A program made the translations under genes and the position numbers. A model generated the notes under the pieces. It saw only the letters and a list, made by a program, of their open reading frames with translations, made no database searches and was not told where the DNA came from. Below are positions 22,919-33,840 of a DNA stretch of 64,000 nt, piece by piece; the stretch's first letter is position 1; the number at the start of each line of letters is the position of its first letter. This stretch comes from Anastatus disparis (Eukaryota > Arthropoda > Insecta > Hymenoptera > Eupelmidae): contig JAFFSR010000291.1 in the NCBI GenBank assembly GCA_017163975.1, positions 3,849,001 to 3,913,000 on the forward strand. The letters run 5' to 3'.

Positions 22919-24545
22919 TCCCACATAGCATGAAATATTTCTGAAATATTTCTGAAATATTTCATTGAAAGATTCGGAATAAAACAGAAAAAATGATATG
23001 AAATGTTTCTGAAATATTGATATGTCCGCCTAGAAGATTCGTTTAAAATATTTCATGTAACGTTTCTGTAACATTCTTTCATGATTTTGTGAAATATTAA
23101 TTTGTAATATTGTTGAAAGATTGCAGCAACATTTGACCGAAAGATTCATCGAAGAATATGAATCTTTCAAGAAATTTTTCTGAAATATTTCTAAAATCTT
23201 GTTTAAAATATATCTAAAATAATGTTGGTGAAAGATTCTATCAGATATTATTTTTGATTTTGTAAGAGTTGCATCTCAAACCATATTAGATACCTATATA
23301 TTTATTTGTTATTCAGAATTTAAGCACTTATTTATTTGTATCAAGAATTTTCGGTCTTATATACTAAACGAGAGGACGTCCCACCACTTGCGAGAGTTTG
23401 TCAACCGCATTATGATCACATGAAAATATAATCAAGTAGCCACCTGCTGGCAAGATGGAAGAATTGCTACGCACGCAAGATAACTACAAATTTTTAGACA
23501 ATATTTCTCTAATATTTTACTGTTATATTCATAAATTTTTGGGAATACTTCATGAAATATTTCTGGAATATTACAGAAATATTTCATGAAATATTTCTTG
23601 AAGAATTTGCGCAGTATTGATTTAAAATATTTTAAGAAATGGTGCAGTAATATTTTTTCAATATTTCAGTGTTATGTTCAAACATTTTTTCAAATACTTC
23701 ATGAAATATTTTTCAAATATCACAGGAATAATAAATATTTCATGACATGTTTCTTGAAAGATTTGAGAAATATTAATTTGAAACATTTCAAGAAATAATG
23801 TAACAACTTACTTGAATATTTCAGTGTCAGATTCAAAAATTTTTTTGAAATAAAACATGAAATGTTCCAACAATATTACAGAAATATTTCAATAAATTAT
23901 TTAATATTCAGAAACTGAAATAATTCAAAGAAATATTAGTTCATCACTTATTTAATATTTCACTGACATATTTCATTAATAATTTATGGAGGCTTTCAGT
24001 TACCTTTACTGAAATATTCCATGAAAAGTTTATGGAAGCTTCCGGTAAACTTCCTGGAAGCTTTCAATGTTTTTTTGCAGTGAATTAAATCTTCCACGTT
24101 TTCTTATAGGAAGCTTCCGGTAATATTCCACTGAAATTTTCAACGAAAAACTTACCGAAGCTTCCTGGAAGCTTTCACTGAAATATTTCAGAAATGATGT
24201 ACGGAAGCTTCGAGTAAGCTTCCACTGAAATATTCCATGAAAGATTTACGGAGGCTTCCAGTAAGTTTTCACTGAAACGTTTCATGAATAATTTACGGAA
24301 GCTGTCGGTAAGCTTCTATTGAAATATTCCATGTATAATTTACGGAAGCTTCCAGTAAGCTTCCACTGAAATATTCCATGAAGGACTTACGGAGGCTTAC
24401 AGTGAGCTTTCACTGAAATATTCCATGAAGGACTTACGGAAGACTCCTGATCGAGGACATATCCATCTTCCGGGAAGTTTCCACTGGAAACTTCCTGAAA
24501 GCTTCCAACCTTTCTTCCACATCTTCCGGGAAGCTTCCAGGAAGC
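22919..24545. repeat. Array of GGAA-nn-TTCC and GAAATATTTC words
   Basis: Dense short self-complementary words (GGAAGCTTCC, GGAATATTCC, GAAATATTTC) recur every 15-60 bp, grading from A+T-rich at the left to GGAAGCTTCC-rich at the right. No coding sequence. Confidence 0.7.
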
Positions 24546-24769
24546 TTACATGCTGTGTGGGCCTCTTCAACAAATTCATAGAAGATTAGAAGAAATAAAT
24601 TCTTTTAAAGATTTCTCTATTTTAATAAACAAAACATTTTCATTTGAAAAATCACATTGCGATGGACCTGTACTACCAGATCTGATTTGCTTGCACTAAT
24701 TTAAAATTTTACGACGAAAATCATTTATTGTTAATTGCACAAATTTAAAAGATAATAATGTTCTCTTAA

Positions 24770-25159
24770 GAGGAGGCCGTATCATTCTGTCGTTGTCTAA
24801 TCTAAATTTTCGTTATTATAAATAAATAAAATATTTTCATAGAAAAGTAAGACAACCGCCCAATAGAGCAAAAGACAAGCAAACGATTCTTTTCTATGAA
24901 AAAATATGAAATTTTTATTATTTTTCGAATGAAGTCTGAAACAAAAAAACAGTTCAATCAACTCAATCAAGTTCGATTGTTTTTCCGTTTCAGACTTCAT
25001 TCGAAAAATAATAAAAATTTCATATTTTTTCATAGAAAAGAATCGTTTGCTTGTCTTTTGCTCTATTGGGCGGTTGTCTTACTTTTCTATGAAAATATTT
25101 TATTTATTTATAATAACGAAAATTTAGATTAGACAACGACAGAATGATACGGCCGCCTC
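24770..25159. mobile_element. TTAA-flanked foldback MITE, 'GAGGMGGCCGTAT' family, copy 1
   Basis: TTAA at 24766-24769 on the left; GTAA (one change) at 25160-25163 on the right. Ends are GAGGAGGCCGTATCATTCTG and its complement; arms are about 185 bp and nearly perfect. It is inserted in the transposase coding sequence. Sister copies lie at 52110-52488 and 55346-57106. Confidence 0.85.
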
Positions 25160-25457
25160 GTAAAAGATGGTATCATCATAGAATGTAAAAATTTTATTCA
25201 AAGCGAGAAGAAAGATTTTTATATTGTAGGTAAACCGCTCAATGTAATTAAAAATTTCTATTCTGAACCTTTTGATTCAAATATCTTAAGTATCAACGTA
25301 GTGAAACCTTCGAATGAAAATTATAAATTATATTCCTGCAAATCAATTATAGCAAAAGTTTGTAAAATACCTTTTAATAATAACTTTGTGATTTTTCCAT
25401 TAAGTCATACATATGTTATGAAAGATGAATAACTCAATTAAAATGATTTTATTATTG

Positions 25458-25703
25458 CTAATCATAGACTTTACTCAAGTCTATAAAATTGTGAATACAT
25501 TCATTGTAAGTGTGTGACAATGGAATATTTATAAAATTTTGTTTTAAAGAAATTTTACAAATATCAAATAAAATTGATTTACGTGAATATAATTTTAAAT
25601 TTTTCGTTAAAGATTCTACAATATTGATATTTAGATCACTTGAATTTATTGGTAAAAAATATAAGTAATTTAAAATCTTAAATTCTTCTCCTATCATAAA
25701 CAT
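25458..25703 (-). pseudogene. C-terminal fragment of a second, diverged transposase copy, tail-to-tail
   Basis: The minus frame contains NLKLYSRKSILFDICKISL and FINIPLSHTYNECIH. These align with NYKLYSCKSIIAKVCKIPF and FVIFPLSHTYVMKD of the plus-strand transposase ending 26 bp away. The two copies are clearly diverged. The remainder of this copy, expected to the right, is not recognisable. Confidence 0.65.
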
Positions 25704-26760
25704 GCCATTAACTTTGTTTTAACAATATTGAAACATTTTTAAAATTTATTAATATTTTTATATGATCAATGACTCGTTTACATAATATTTTACAAACAAC
25801 GAAAAAATTAATTAATATAAATAATTTGAATGCATCATTCGCATATAAAGTATTGAGGATTTACGTTACAGATATTATTTTATTTAAATGTAAAGATAAA
25901 GTTAGATATGTAAACAGATATACATCTATCGTGATAATTAGATGCTGAGGAAAACAGTGCAATCTCACTATTTTGTTTTTGCGTATCAGAATGATTTACC
26001 ATAAAATATGTAAATGTAATTATTGTCGTAATAATGGGATCAAATTGGTGAGACTTGATACAAATATATTATACAATTAATTTGCCTTCAGAAATGAATA
26101 ATTAGCCTATTGCTTTCAGCTCAGTTTATACTGTTTATTTAAAAAGACAATAAGATTATTTTGTCATAATTATCAATAAAAATTTGATCATAATTAAATC
26201 TTTAATTTATTAAATATTGAATATGCTAATATCGATCTTTCATTATAATTAAGATATATACAAGTTTATCAGGTTTATAAAAATATTATTACATATCTTT
26301 ATATACTAATTTAAATTATGAAAAAGTTGAATTTGCTTTTCAGAAAATCCGGATGAAAATTTTTGTGGAATTTTGTTTTATTTCTTGAGTTTAGTCTGGA
26401 CTCAGCATAAAATTGAATATTAAAATATTAAAAGCTTATTTTTAAAAAATACATGAAATAGATGATATAATTATTTTTTTTCTAGGATACCTCTTACTAA
26501 TTCGAATTCGAGTCCAAATTTTCTATAACTTTTCTGATTGATAATAATTTAAAAAATATTATTGGATAATCAAATTTTTTTTTTCAAATTGTATTTAAAG
26601 TAATTAATATATGTAGAACAGCGAATTTTAATATGAGAAAATTCAATTTGATAAAAATATATTGATTTCAAAGATAACTAAATAATTTTTTATTCTGTGC
26701 TTGCGAATCCCAGAACACGATCCGTAACCATTAATATTTTGTTTCTAGTAACAATATTTT
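25704..26760. other. A+T-rich, gene-free
   Basis: No gene or clear repeat; probably decayed remains of the inverted transposon copy. Confidence 0.4.
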
Positions 26761-26764
26761 TACA

Positions 26765-27960
26765 ATTACTATGCAATATTGTAAGTGTCTTTCAACGATC
26801 AACATGTTAAGTGTGCCCAAATGTGGCTATTTTTCGAAAGTTTATCAATACTTTTAAATGGAAAAATTTGCGAAAAATCACCATATCTTGCCACACTGAA
26901 CATGGCCTCTTTGTTGTTGTAACGTTGTCAATATAGCTAATGCCGAATGTTCGTTATCTTCGCAACGTTCTCGCAATATATATGCGACGTTGCAAGCATA
27001 ACCATTTGAAAAACTTTAGTGTTTGGTCAACACTAAAGTAAAGTGTTGGCACTTCGTTGTAACAATCTTTCCGATACAATTATGGGCTCGTGTTTGTTGT
27101 CGTCGTCACATTCTTACAACGTCATAGCAATGTTGTAAATATAACTATCTGTACACTAGGATAATTAAACGTTGTCACTTCGTTGTTACAACGTTATCAA
27201 TGCTACTATTTTTACTGGCTGTTGTCTTCATAACATTATCGCAACGTCTTTACAACGTTGTTAGCATGACCATCTTACAAAAATTTAGTGTTCGGTCGAC
27301 GTTGCTGCTTTGTTGTTGCAACGTTTTGGGTACAACCATGGACTCGTGTTTGTTGTTGTTGCCACATTCTTACAACGTTTAAGCAACGTTATGACTATAA
27401 CTATCTATGCCCTTCAGTACTTAATCAACATTGTGACTTCGTTGTGATAACGTTGTCAATATAATTGATTTCAGTGTTTGTTGCCTTAACAACGGTCTTA
27501 CAATGTCCTTGAAACATTGTTCATACAACTATTTTTATGGCTCAGTACTTATATAACGTTTTAACTTCGTTGTGATAACGTTGTCAATATAATTGATTTC
27601 AGTGTTTGTTGTCTTAACAACGTTCTTACAACGTCCTTGAAACATTGTTCATACAACTATTTTTATGATTCAGTACTTATAGAACGTTTTAACTTCGTTG
27701 TGATAACGTTGTCAATATAATTGATTTCATTGTTTGTTGTCTTAACAACGTTCTTAAAACGTCCTTCAAACATTGTTCGCACAACTACTTGTATGATTTC
27801 GTACTTGTACAACGTTGTAACTTCGTTGTGATAACGTTATTAATCTAATAAAAAAGGCGGACATTTCGACGTTGTCACAACGTTTAGATAACGTTTATAC
27901 AACTTTACTTAGCAACGTTGCGTGGTTTTGTGCACAACGTTGTGACAACGTTCTGAAAAT
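26765..27960. repeat. AACGTT-rich array with 128-bp units
   Basis: GTTGTGATAACGTTGTCAAT recurs at 27441, 27569 and 27697, with a variant (GTTATTAAT ending) at 27825, exactly 128 bp apart. Older, less regular units extend left to about 26765. AACGTT and CAACGTTG palindromic words dominate. No gene. Confidence 0.85.
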
Positions 27961-27996
27961 GTTATGTGCTATTAGGGATTGTTAAATTGCCTTTAA

Positions 27997-28201
27997 GGCG
28001 ACTACGGAAGTTCGGTTCGATTTCATTTTGTAGTTTACAAATTACTCTTTCAGTTTCTAAAATTTTTTGAATTTTTTAATTTTTCACCATTTATTATAAT
28101 CCGTAGAATGGTGGAAAATTAAAAAATCTGAAAAATTTTACATATTGAAAGAGTAATTTGTAAACTAAAAAATAAAACCTAACCTAAAATCCGAAGTCGC
28201 C
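27997..28201. mobile_element. TTAA-flanked foldback element (~205 bp)
   Basis: TTAA at 27993-27996 and 28202-28205. Ends GGCGACT/AGTCGCC; arms pair through TAGTTTACAAATTACTCTTT and its complement. Non-coding. Confidence 0.75.
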
Positions 28202-28205
28202 TTAA

Positions 28206-28535
28206 AAATTATAATATTATATAAATATGTATTTAATTATTCAGAAAGATTTGTTGTAAATAGAACAGAAATATCATTATTTTCAGTTACTTACAATAAT
28301 TGTATTATTTACAATTATTTATAATTATTCACAGATATTTACGGTATTTACATTTAAAAACTGTTGAAGGTATCAGGATGGATTTTAAGCCTGAAAAAAA
28401 AAAAAAAAATTCAAATTTAGTCATAATTTTTTTTTCTAATGATATTAATTAATGAAAATTTTTTTCACCTTAAATATATATTAAAGACTTTGATCCATTA
28501 ATAATTTCGAAAAACCTCATCCGTTGTTTTTTTGT

Positions 28536-28580
<45 letters not shown>

Positions 28581-28815
28581 GCTGAAAATAACCATTTTCA
28601 AATCGTTATATCATTTCACAAATTTTATTATAATTTTTTATCTCATTACAATTAATTCAAAGCATTTTTTATAATTTCTTATATTTTTCAGCTTTTGAAA
28701 GTAAAAATACACTGAATTGAATTAGTTAATATAAAAGAAATTCTATTGTGAATATTTTTAAAAAAAGTTCATTTAAGAGAAATAAAAATTTTTAAAAGAT
28801 TTTCAATTTTTAATA
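28206..28815. other. A+T-rich region with (AT)n tract
   Basis: A pure AT dinucleotide tract spans about 28538-28577. The segment near 28450-28530 (ACTTTGATCCATTAATA) resembles 57120-57190, indicating a dispersed repeat. No gene before the peptidase start at 28816. Confidence 0.5.
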
Positions 28816-30157
28816 ATGGGTTTGACACAGAAAGATAAATTGATTGTTAAAGGACAAGAATTGTATAGTGGAATAGCTTACATGTTAACTGATATTCATA
28901 AATTAGGATTTAATAATATTTTAAATCGGTGCCCCTCATTTAATATGCAAACCATTTTACCAATTAAAATACCGCAATATATTAATTTAGTACCGACCAA
29001 TGAAGAAACGTTGTTTTCCGGAAATTTTGAAAAAGGCCACTGAATTTGTATGTATTATAATGATAAAATAATTCATATATATGAAAGTTTAAATCTTAAA
29101 TATCTACAAGATGAGCATAAGATTTATATAAACAGATTACAGTCGACGATCTGAGTCCCGCCGCCTTCTCCTCTATCGACTCGCTCGTGCGTTACCCCCA
29201 CTCGCTGACTAAAAGAATTTGTTTCCAAACATTCTGAGTCCCGCCACTGCTCTATGCGACTTTTTAACTTGTAAAAATGGATTTATAAGTTTAATTTTTT
29301 TTGTTTAGAATACAATAAACGTTTATTGAAATAAAAGGTAACAAAAAAATATTGTAATATTGCATAATTCTCATTTAGATTTACTATAAAAAATATAAAA
29401 ATTAAATTTTTTTATTTATAGGTAACATAAATTTAAAAATTAAAGAATATATTATATTTATTGATGAACTAAATACTCATTGTTATTATGAAAATGAAAT
29501 GAAATAAGATTTCTTTTATCTTTTATTCATAAAGCAATCACTGAAATTTTCAAATAAAAACATTTTATTGATTGATTAAATATATCTAGTTTAATTTCTA
29601 TATTTTTTTCAGTAGATATAAATGAGAATTATGCAATATTGTATTATTTCTTTGTTACTTTTTATTTCAATAAAAATTTGTTGTATTTTAAACAAAAAAA
29701 TGAAATTAATAAACCCATTTTTACAAGTGAAAAAGTCGCATAGAGCAGCGGCGGGATTCAGAATGTTTGGAAAAATATTATTTTAGTCAACGAGTGGGGG
29801 TAACGCACGAGCAAGTCGATGGAGGAGAAGGCGGCGGGACTCAGATCGTCGACTGTATTTCCAAACAAATCATAATTGAGCACAGTTTTCGAAACAGTAG
29901 AATCACAAATAAATAATTATGATTGCGGCCTTTTTGCAATTACTTTTACTGTTGCCATACTTTATAATTTATGTCCTTGTTTTTTAAGATATGATATTTC
30001 TCAAATGCGATTACATTTATTAGGAATTTTTGAAACGCAACAAATCAGAATGTTTCCACTTTTACATAATTATAATAATACAAATATTAATTACGATAAT
30101 CCATCGGACATGATGAGATGTTTTTGTCACGAACTATGTGCTCCCGAGGAAGTTTAA
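28816..30157 (+). pseudogene. Ulp1-like (C48) cysteine peptidase of a transposon, interrupted by a foldback
   Basis: The N-terminal part (28816-29142) runs MGLTQKDKLIVKGQELYSG to YLQDEHKIYINRL. The catalytic His-Trp reads GH-stop because TGG is TGA at 29041, and the following 'YESLN' has Glu where the family usually has Asp. The gene resumes at 29858 (FPNKS, a stop, then LSTVFETVESQINNYDCG). The Gln...Cys pair (SQINNYDCGLFAI) is the C48 oxyanion Gln and nucleophile Cys. It ends CHELCAPEEV. C48 peptidases are carried by several DNA transposon groups, including CACTA and Mutator-like. It lies 3.4 kb beyond the transposase on the same strand, so the two could belong to one ancient element. Confidence 0.8.
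29143..29855. mobile_element. TA-flanked foldback inserted in the peptidase gene
   Basis: Starts CAGTCGACGATCTGAGTCCC and ends with the complement; flanked by TA on both sides (29141-29142, 29856-29857). Arms of about 270 bp pair with scattered mismatches. Its removal joins the peptidase sequence RL to FPN. Confidence 0.85.
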
Positions 30158-30360
30158 ATACAAATTTAATGTAACTTCGAAATTTCATCTGAGAATGATT
30201 TGTAGGCCCATTGCTTAATTCAGGCATCACTTTTAAAATCATTTTACATGATTGATTTAGAGAAAAATAAGTAAAAATGAATAAAAGATTTAAAACCAAA
30301 CCATTTTATTTATAAAACAAATGCTCAAAAATGTTTAGAACGTCAGTGTAATAGTAAAAA
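30158..30360. other. 3' region of the peptidase gene, part of a large inverted duplication
   Basis: This matches, in inverted orientation, about 47496-47700 (for example AAAACCAAACCATTTTATTT against AAAACCAAACAATTTTATTT on minus). Confidence 0.6.
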
Positions 30361-31660
30361 TAATATTAAAAATAAAAAAAAAACTTTTTAATGTACCACG
30401 TTTTTATAATGAACCAAAAAGTATAAAATAATGTGTAATAAAATGAAAAATGAATAATGATTTGAAATAAAAAAAACGTGGGGCGCATGTTTATTATTAT
30501 GTATTGTATGCGCCCCACGTTTTTTTTATTTCAAATCATTATTCATTTTTCATTTTATTACACATTATTTTATACTTTTTGGTTCATTATAAAACGTGGT
30601 ACATTAAAAAGTTTTTTTTTTTTTTAATATTATTTTATACTTTTTAGTTCAATTAAAAAACGTGGTAGATTGAAAATTTTTTTATTTAAATATTATCTTA
30701 TACATTTTGGTATTATTATTATTATTAATAATATTATTTATCGTGTTGTCCAACAGTGCATATTATATAGCATATATATTGTTGTCAAGGGACTAAAACG
30801 TGTTTCATCTATTTTTTTAGAGAACACGTAATCACATGGTGAGTTTCCCGCCATTTTGACGATAATGACGCCATTAGAAATTCAACCAAGATTTATTGTT
30901 TTATGCATTGTTAGACCATAAAATGAATAAAATACAGTCTCAAATTTTATATGTACAATACAAAATGCTGTAATTTATGTCTAATTGCAATATGAGAAGT
31001 TAAAGAATTTTTAAAATTTTCGAAGATGGTTAGACACTAATGTTAAAAGTATATCTATATATAAAATCTTCAAAATTTCAATTTTTCCAATATCTCCGTA
31101 TATAATTGTATTAATATATTTTCGGTGGGAATATATATTTAATTATATTATCCAACAATGCATGCAAAAATATAATATTGAATATATTAATATATTAATA
31201 TATTTGATATATTAATATATTAATATATTAATATATTTGATATATTAATATATTAATATATTTGATATATTAATATATTAATATATTACTATATTAATAT
31301 ATTACTACATTTGATATATTAATATATTAATATATTAATATATTAATATATCAAAAGAAGATTTTTAAAATTTTCGAAGATGTTTAGACACTAATGTTAA
31401 AAGTGTATCTATATATAAAATCTTCAAATCTTCAATTTTGCCAACATCTCCGTATATGATTGAATATATTAATATATTGTTCGGTAGATATATATATATT
31501 TTTTATAATATTGCATTGTCATCCAGTTCCGAGCTATATTTAAAATTTCAAGTCTCTAGCTCATCAGGAAGTTAGTTTACAATCGGTTGCAAAATTCGTA
31601 CCGAACAGACAGACAGACAGACAGACAGACACCAAAGCGAGTTAATAAAAACGTAGTAAT
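30360..31660. mobile_element. 1.3 kb hairpin-plus-AT-lattice element, copy 1
   Basis: It starts with a near-perfect hairpin (arms about 130 bp, centre GGGGCGCATG...), continues through TTTCCCGCCATTTTGACG, then a lattice of TATTAATATATTAATATAT (31180-31350), and ends with a (CAGA)n tract and AACGTAGTAAT. A near-identical copy lies at about 55406-56774. The homologous empty site on the inverted arm (near 47480-47500) shows it is an insertion. Confidence 0.75.
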
Positions 31661-31679
31661 ATAATAAAATTAAAGAATA

Positions 31680-32161
31680 TCTGTCTTATGTTATGGAGCT
31701 ATTGAGCTCAAATATTTATTAAAATTAATGTCGAAAAGTGATTCTATAGCTATTTACATATAGATACATAGTATTCAGAGAATGTAAATATTTACATCAA
31801 AGACATCTGTCAATATACACTTTAAGTAGTAATTTGAAACTTGCGTAACTAATAAGGAGAAGTCTCCACACCTCTGGGAAACCGATTTAGCTAATACTGC
31901 AGGTTATGATTCTTTTATGAAAAGAATGAATCCGTGTTGTTTCTTTTCCTATAATAAGCCCAGCGACAAAGATAAGGTCGTTTCTTTCAAAAATATAATC
32001 ACAAAAAGTGCTTATGAGAACTTTAATGACCAAAAAACTAAAACTCTTACAAAAAAGTGCATGGAAGATGAAATAGTACAAGTTGAACACTTTACTTTGA
32101 ACCTTATTTTGTTAATAAAGTTTTTGTGGTTCGGAAGTTATGCTGAATTAAATATTACTAC
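31680..32161 (+). pseudogene. Conserved unrecognised transposon ORF, diverged
   Basis: One frame reads ETCVTNKEKSPHLWETDLAN, then TAGYDSFMKRMNPC, and NIITKSAYENFNDQKTKTLT. The inverted copy near 47000-47300 gives KTCLTNKERSSHL and NIVRRSAYKTLINQRTKTLT in the matching position. Similarity at the protein level between two diverged copies shows this was coding. The family is unknown to me. It is cut at 32161 by the LTR retrotransposon. Confidence 0.5.
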
Positions 32162-33494
32162 TGTTACATCCGCATAATCACAGATGGATGAAAAATCATT
32201 TTTTTTTTAAAAAGGTCTTTTTATTATTTTTATCTCTTTTCAATTAATTTTTTTATTTTTAGCTGTAGACAGATAATTATGTTTATTTGCAGTTCTCTCC
32301 CCGAATAAATACATATAAGTAAATAAATAAATCTTTTAGTAATAAGGAATATGCTGTATTAAAAAAAATAAATTTAATCTCTTGTAATAGTCTTAAGAGA
32401 AAAGCAGTAAGTTCGCGCGCCGTATACGCTCAGCATTTTTAGGCGTGATAAGAAGATATCTTCTGTCACCGAATGTGAGATTTTAAAGAGTTTCTCACGG
32501 CCGAACTGACCAATGGGACTCATTTAAATTTTGACAAACTTGCATTTTTATTTCTAGATTTGTACCTTTCTTGCAGAGAAAAATAATTTTAATAAGTCAG
32601 TCTGCAGTCAGTTCTCCCGAGCAACAGTACAAACAAAAGAGAGAACCTCAATAAAAAACTTGTAAACTCGCGCTGAATTCTACTACGCTATTAGCTTTTT
32701 TTTCTTGTTGCTTCTTAAATTGATTTCTTTCACAAAAAGAAAATCAAGCAACGCAAGTTCGGAACTCGCTTAAATCAACAAGTTATTTTCTTTTTCGCTG
32801 GTTTATCTCTCAATATACGCGACGCACTCTGTTTAAAATATTTCTGCAAATTTTAATCACAAAGTGCCAATAATAAATAAAAAAAGGGAATTTTAACAAA
32901 AAAAAGAAACTGCGTGACTCACCTTTTTTACGATTAAATTAAATAAAACAAATATAAATTACCAACATTCTGTACGTAAATAATAAACCAATCTACGAAG
33001 AAAAAGAACATTTTTTTGAAAATTTTTCGTAATTGCGCGATTGAACTTACAGCTTACCAATCAATTTAACAATAAGAATAAGTAAACGAATTGCGCAAAC
33101 AATAAAAAAAAAATTATGATTACAAAATATTCGCTAGTAATCGCACAATCGACTTGTTTATGAACTGTAAATCAAAGTTTTATAAATATAATTATAAAAT
33201 ATATTTTCCGAATCGTGCTAGTGAAAAAAGTTCAATTCAATAAATAGATTTTAATTAACTAGTTCTTGGTTATAATTTATTCAACCACCCAACCAACTAC
33301 AAGCAGGCAACCAGAGGGGAGCACCACGCCACATTTCGTCACTAATTAACAAAAATTTAAGTTATCTACGACCACGCAGCTAACCCATAAAAAGGTAAGT
33401 GATTCGGCTCCTCTACCCTGCACACGAGGCAAGAAATATCTCATGATTGAATATAACGTCCGAGTAAACCTATTTAAGGTGACCGGACATAACA
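32162..33494 (+). repeat. 5' LTR (1333 bp)
   Basis: Bounded by ACTAC and followed two bases later by a putative primer binding site. It differs from the 3' LTR by scattered substitutions and small indels (for example, CGCTCAGCA against CGCTACCTCAGCA). Confidence 0.95.
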
Positions 33495-33496
33495 AA

Positions 33497-33514
33497 TGGT
33501 GACAGCTACGGTGG
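33497..33514 (+). promoter_or_regulatory. Putative tRNA primer binding site
   Basis: TGGTGACAGCTACGGTGG begins two bases after the LTR; TGG is the complement of tRNA CCA-3'. The tRNA identity cannot be settled by eye. Confidence 0.6.
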
Positions 33515-33595
33515 GATATTTCTTGTCAAATAACTAATAAACACTAACAAATTTTTTTTTATTCCTCTGCTTTTTTTATACTAATTAATTACACT

Positions 33596-33840
33596 CGAAA
33601 TGCTCTCTATCACAGGGAAACGCTAAATAATATTAGACAAAATACTTGTTTAAGATGAGCATAGAGTAAAGATTTTTCGATCTGTTAACTTATTTATAAG
33701 TTGATAAATCAAAAATAAAATCTAATAACGCCTTTCTTATTTGAAATACATTGTTCAAAACGTTCTCTATGGCAGGAAAACGCTAGATAACTAAACAAAA
33801 TACTTGCTTTAGATGCGCATAGAACATTTATTTCAATTCT
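33596..33840 (+). repeat. Retroelement leader module A, two diverged copies
   Basis: About 33600-33680 and 33758-33835 share CTCTAT...GGGAAACGCTA, ACAAAATACTTG and GCATAGA. Each has an inverted CUCUAU/AUAGAG or equivalent pair at its ends, so it could fold into a stem. Confidence 0.6.

Larger units (their letters stand above)
20944..24561. mobile_element. 3.6 kb TIR element filled with tandem repeats, inserted in the transposase gene
   Basis: It begins CCCACACAGCATG and ends CATGCTGTGTGGG. The flanks carry a 2- or 3-bp duplication (CC or GCC, depending on the boundary chosen). The interior has no gene, only a 153-bp array (21100-22450), a middle part with TGACGTC-type phrases, and a second part (from 22919) built of GGAAGCTTCC and GAAATATTTC words. 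A second, internal terminus (CCCACATAGCATG) at 22919 suggests two related elements joined or nested. A relative lies at 45490-46976. Confidence 0.75.
19211..25432 (+). pseudogene. DDE-type transposase (CACTA/EnSpm-like, DUF4218-like C-terminus), broken by two insertions
   Basis: The first 452 codons (19211-20569) carry a basic N-terminus, an acidic stretch and a core with DGAPLATSSEKRLW, YYSCTKCQIEGEW and NVPLDYMHLICLGVTLK, ending SDFSRKPRKL. Small indels follow (20569-20640). The protein then resumes (ILVNPILSTNELYLNFCETL, YNVHNVLHLVNDARKFG, FSAFPFENN) until 20943, where a 3.6 kb TIR element is inserted. It resumes at 24562 (PLQQIHRRLEEINSFKDF) until 24769, where a TTAA foldback is inserted. 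It resumes again at 25164 (KDGIIIECKNFI) and ends FPLSHTYVMKDE with a stop at 25430-25432. Conceptual removal of both insertions restores the local frame. The superfamily is my best judgement from 'DYMHLICLGV', 'NVHNVLHL' and 'DNFSAFPFEN' motifs known from animal CACTA-like transposases. Confidence 0.75.

Noticed and set aside
24797..25132. Near-identical 78-codon ORFs on both strands
   Set aside because: They result from the near-perfect palindrome of the TTAA foldback; the same peptide recurs in its sister copy at 56756-57079.
31605..31631. CAGA repeats as a possible CRISPR-like array
   Set aside because: A simple tetranucleotide microsatellite without spacers; nothing in the window resembles CRISPR.
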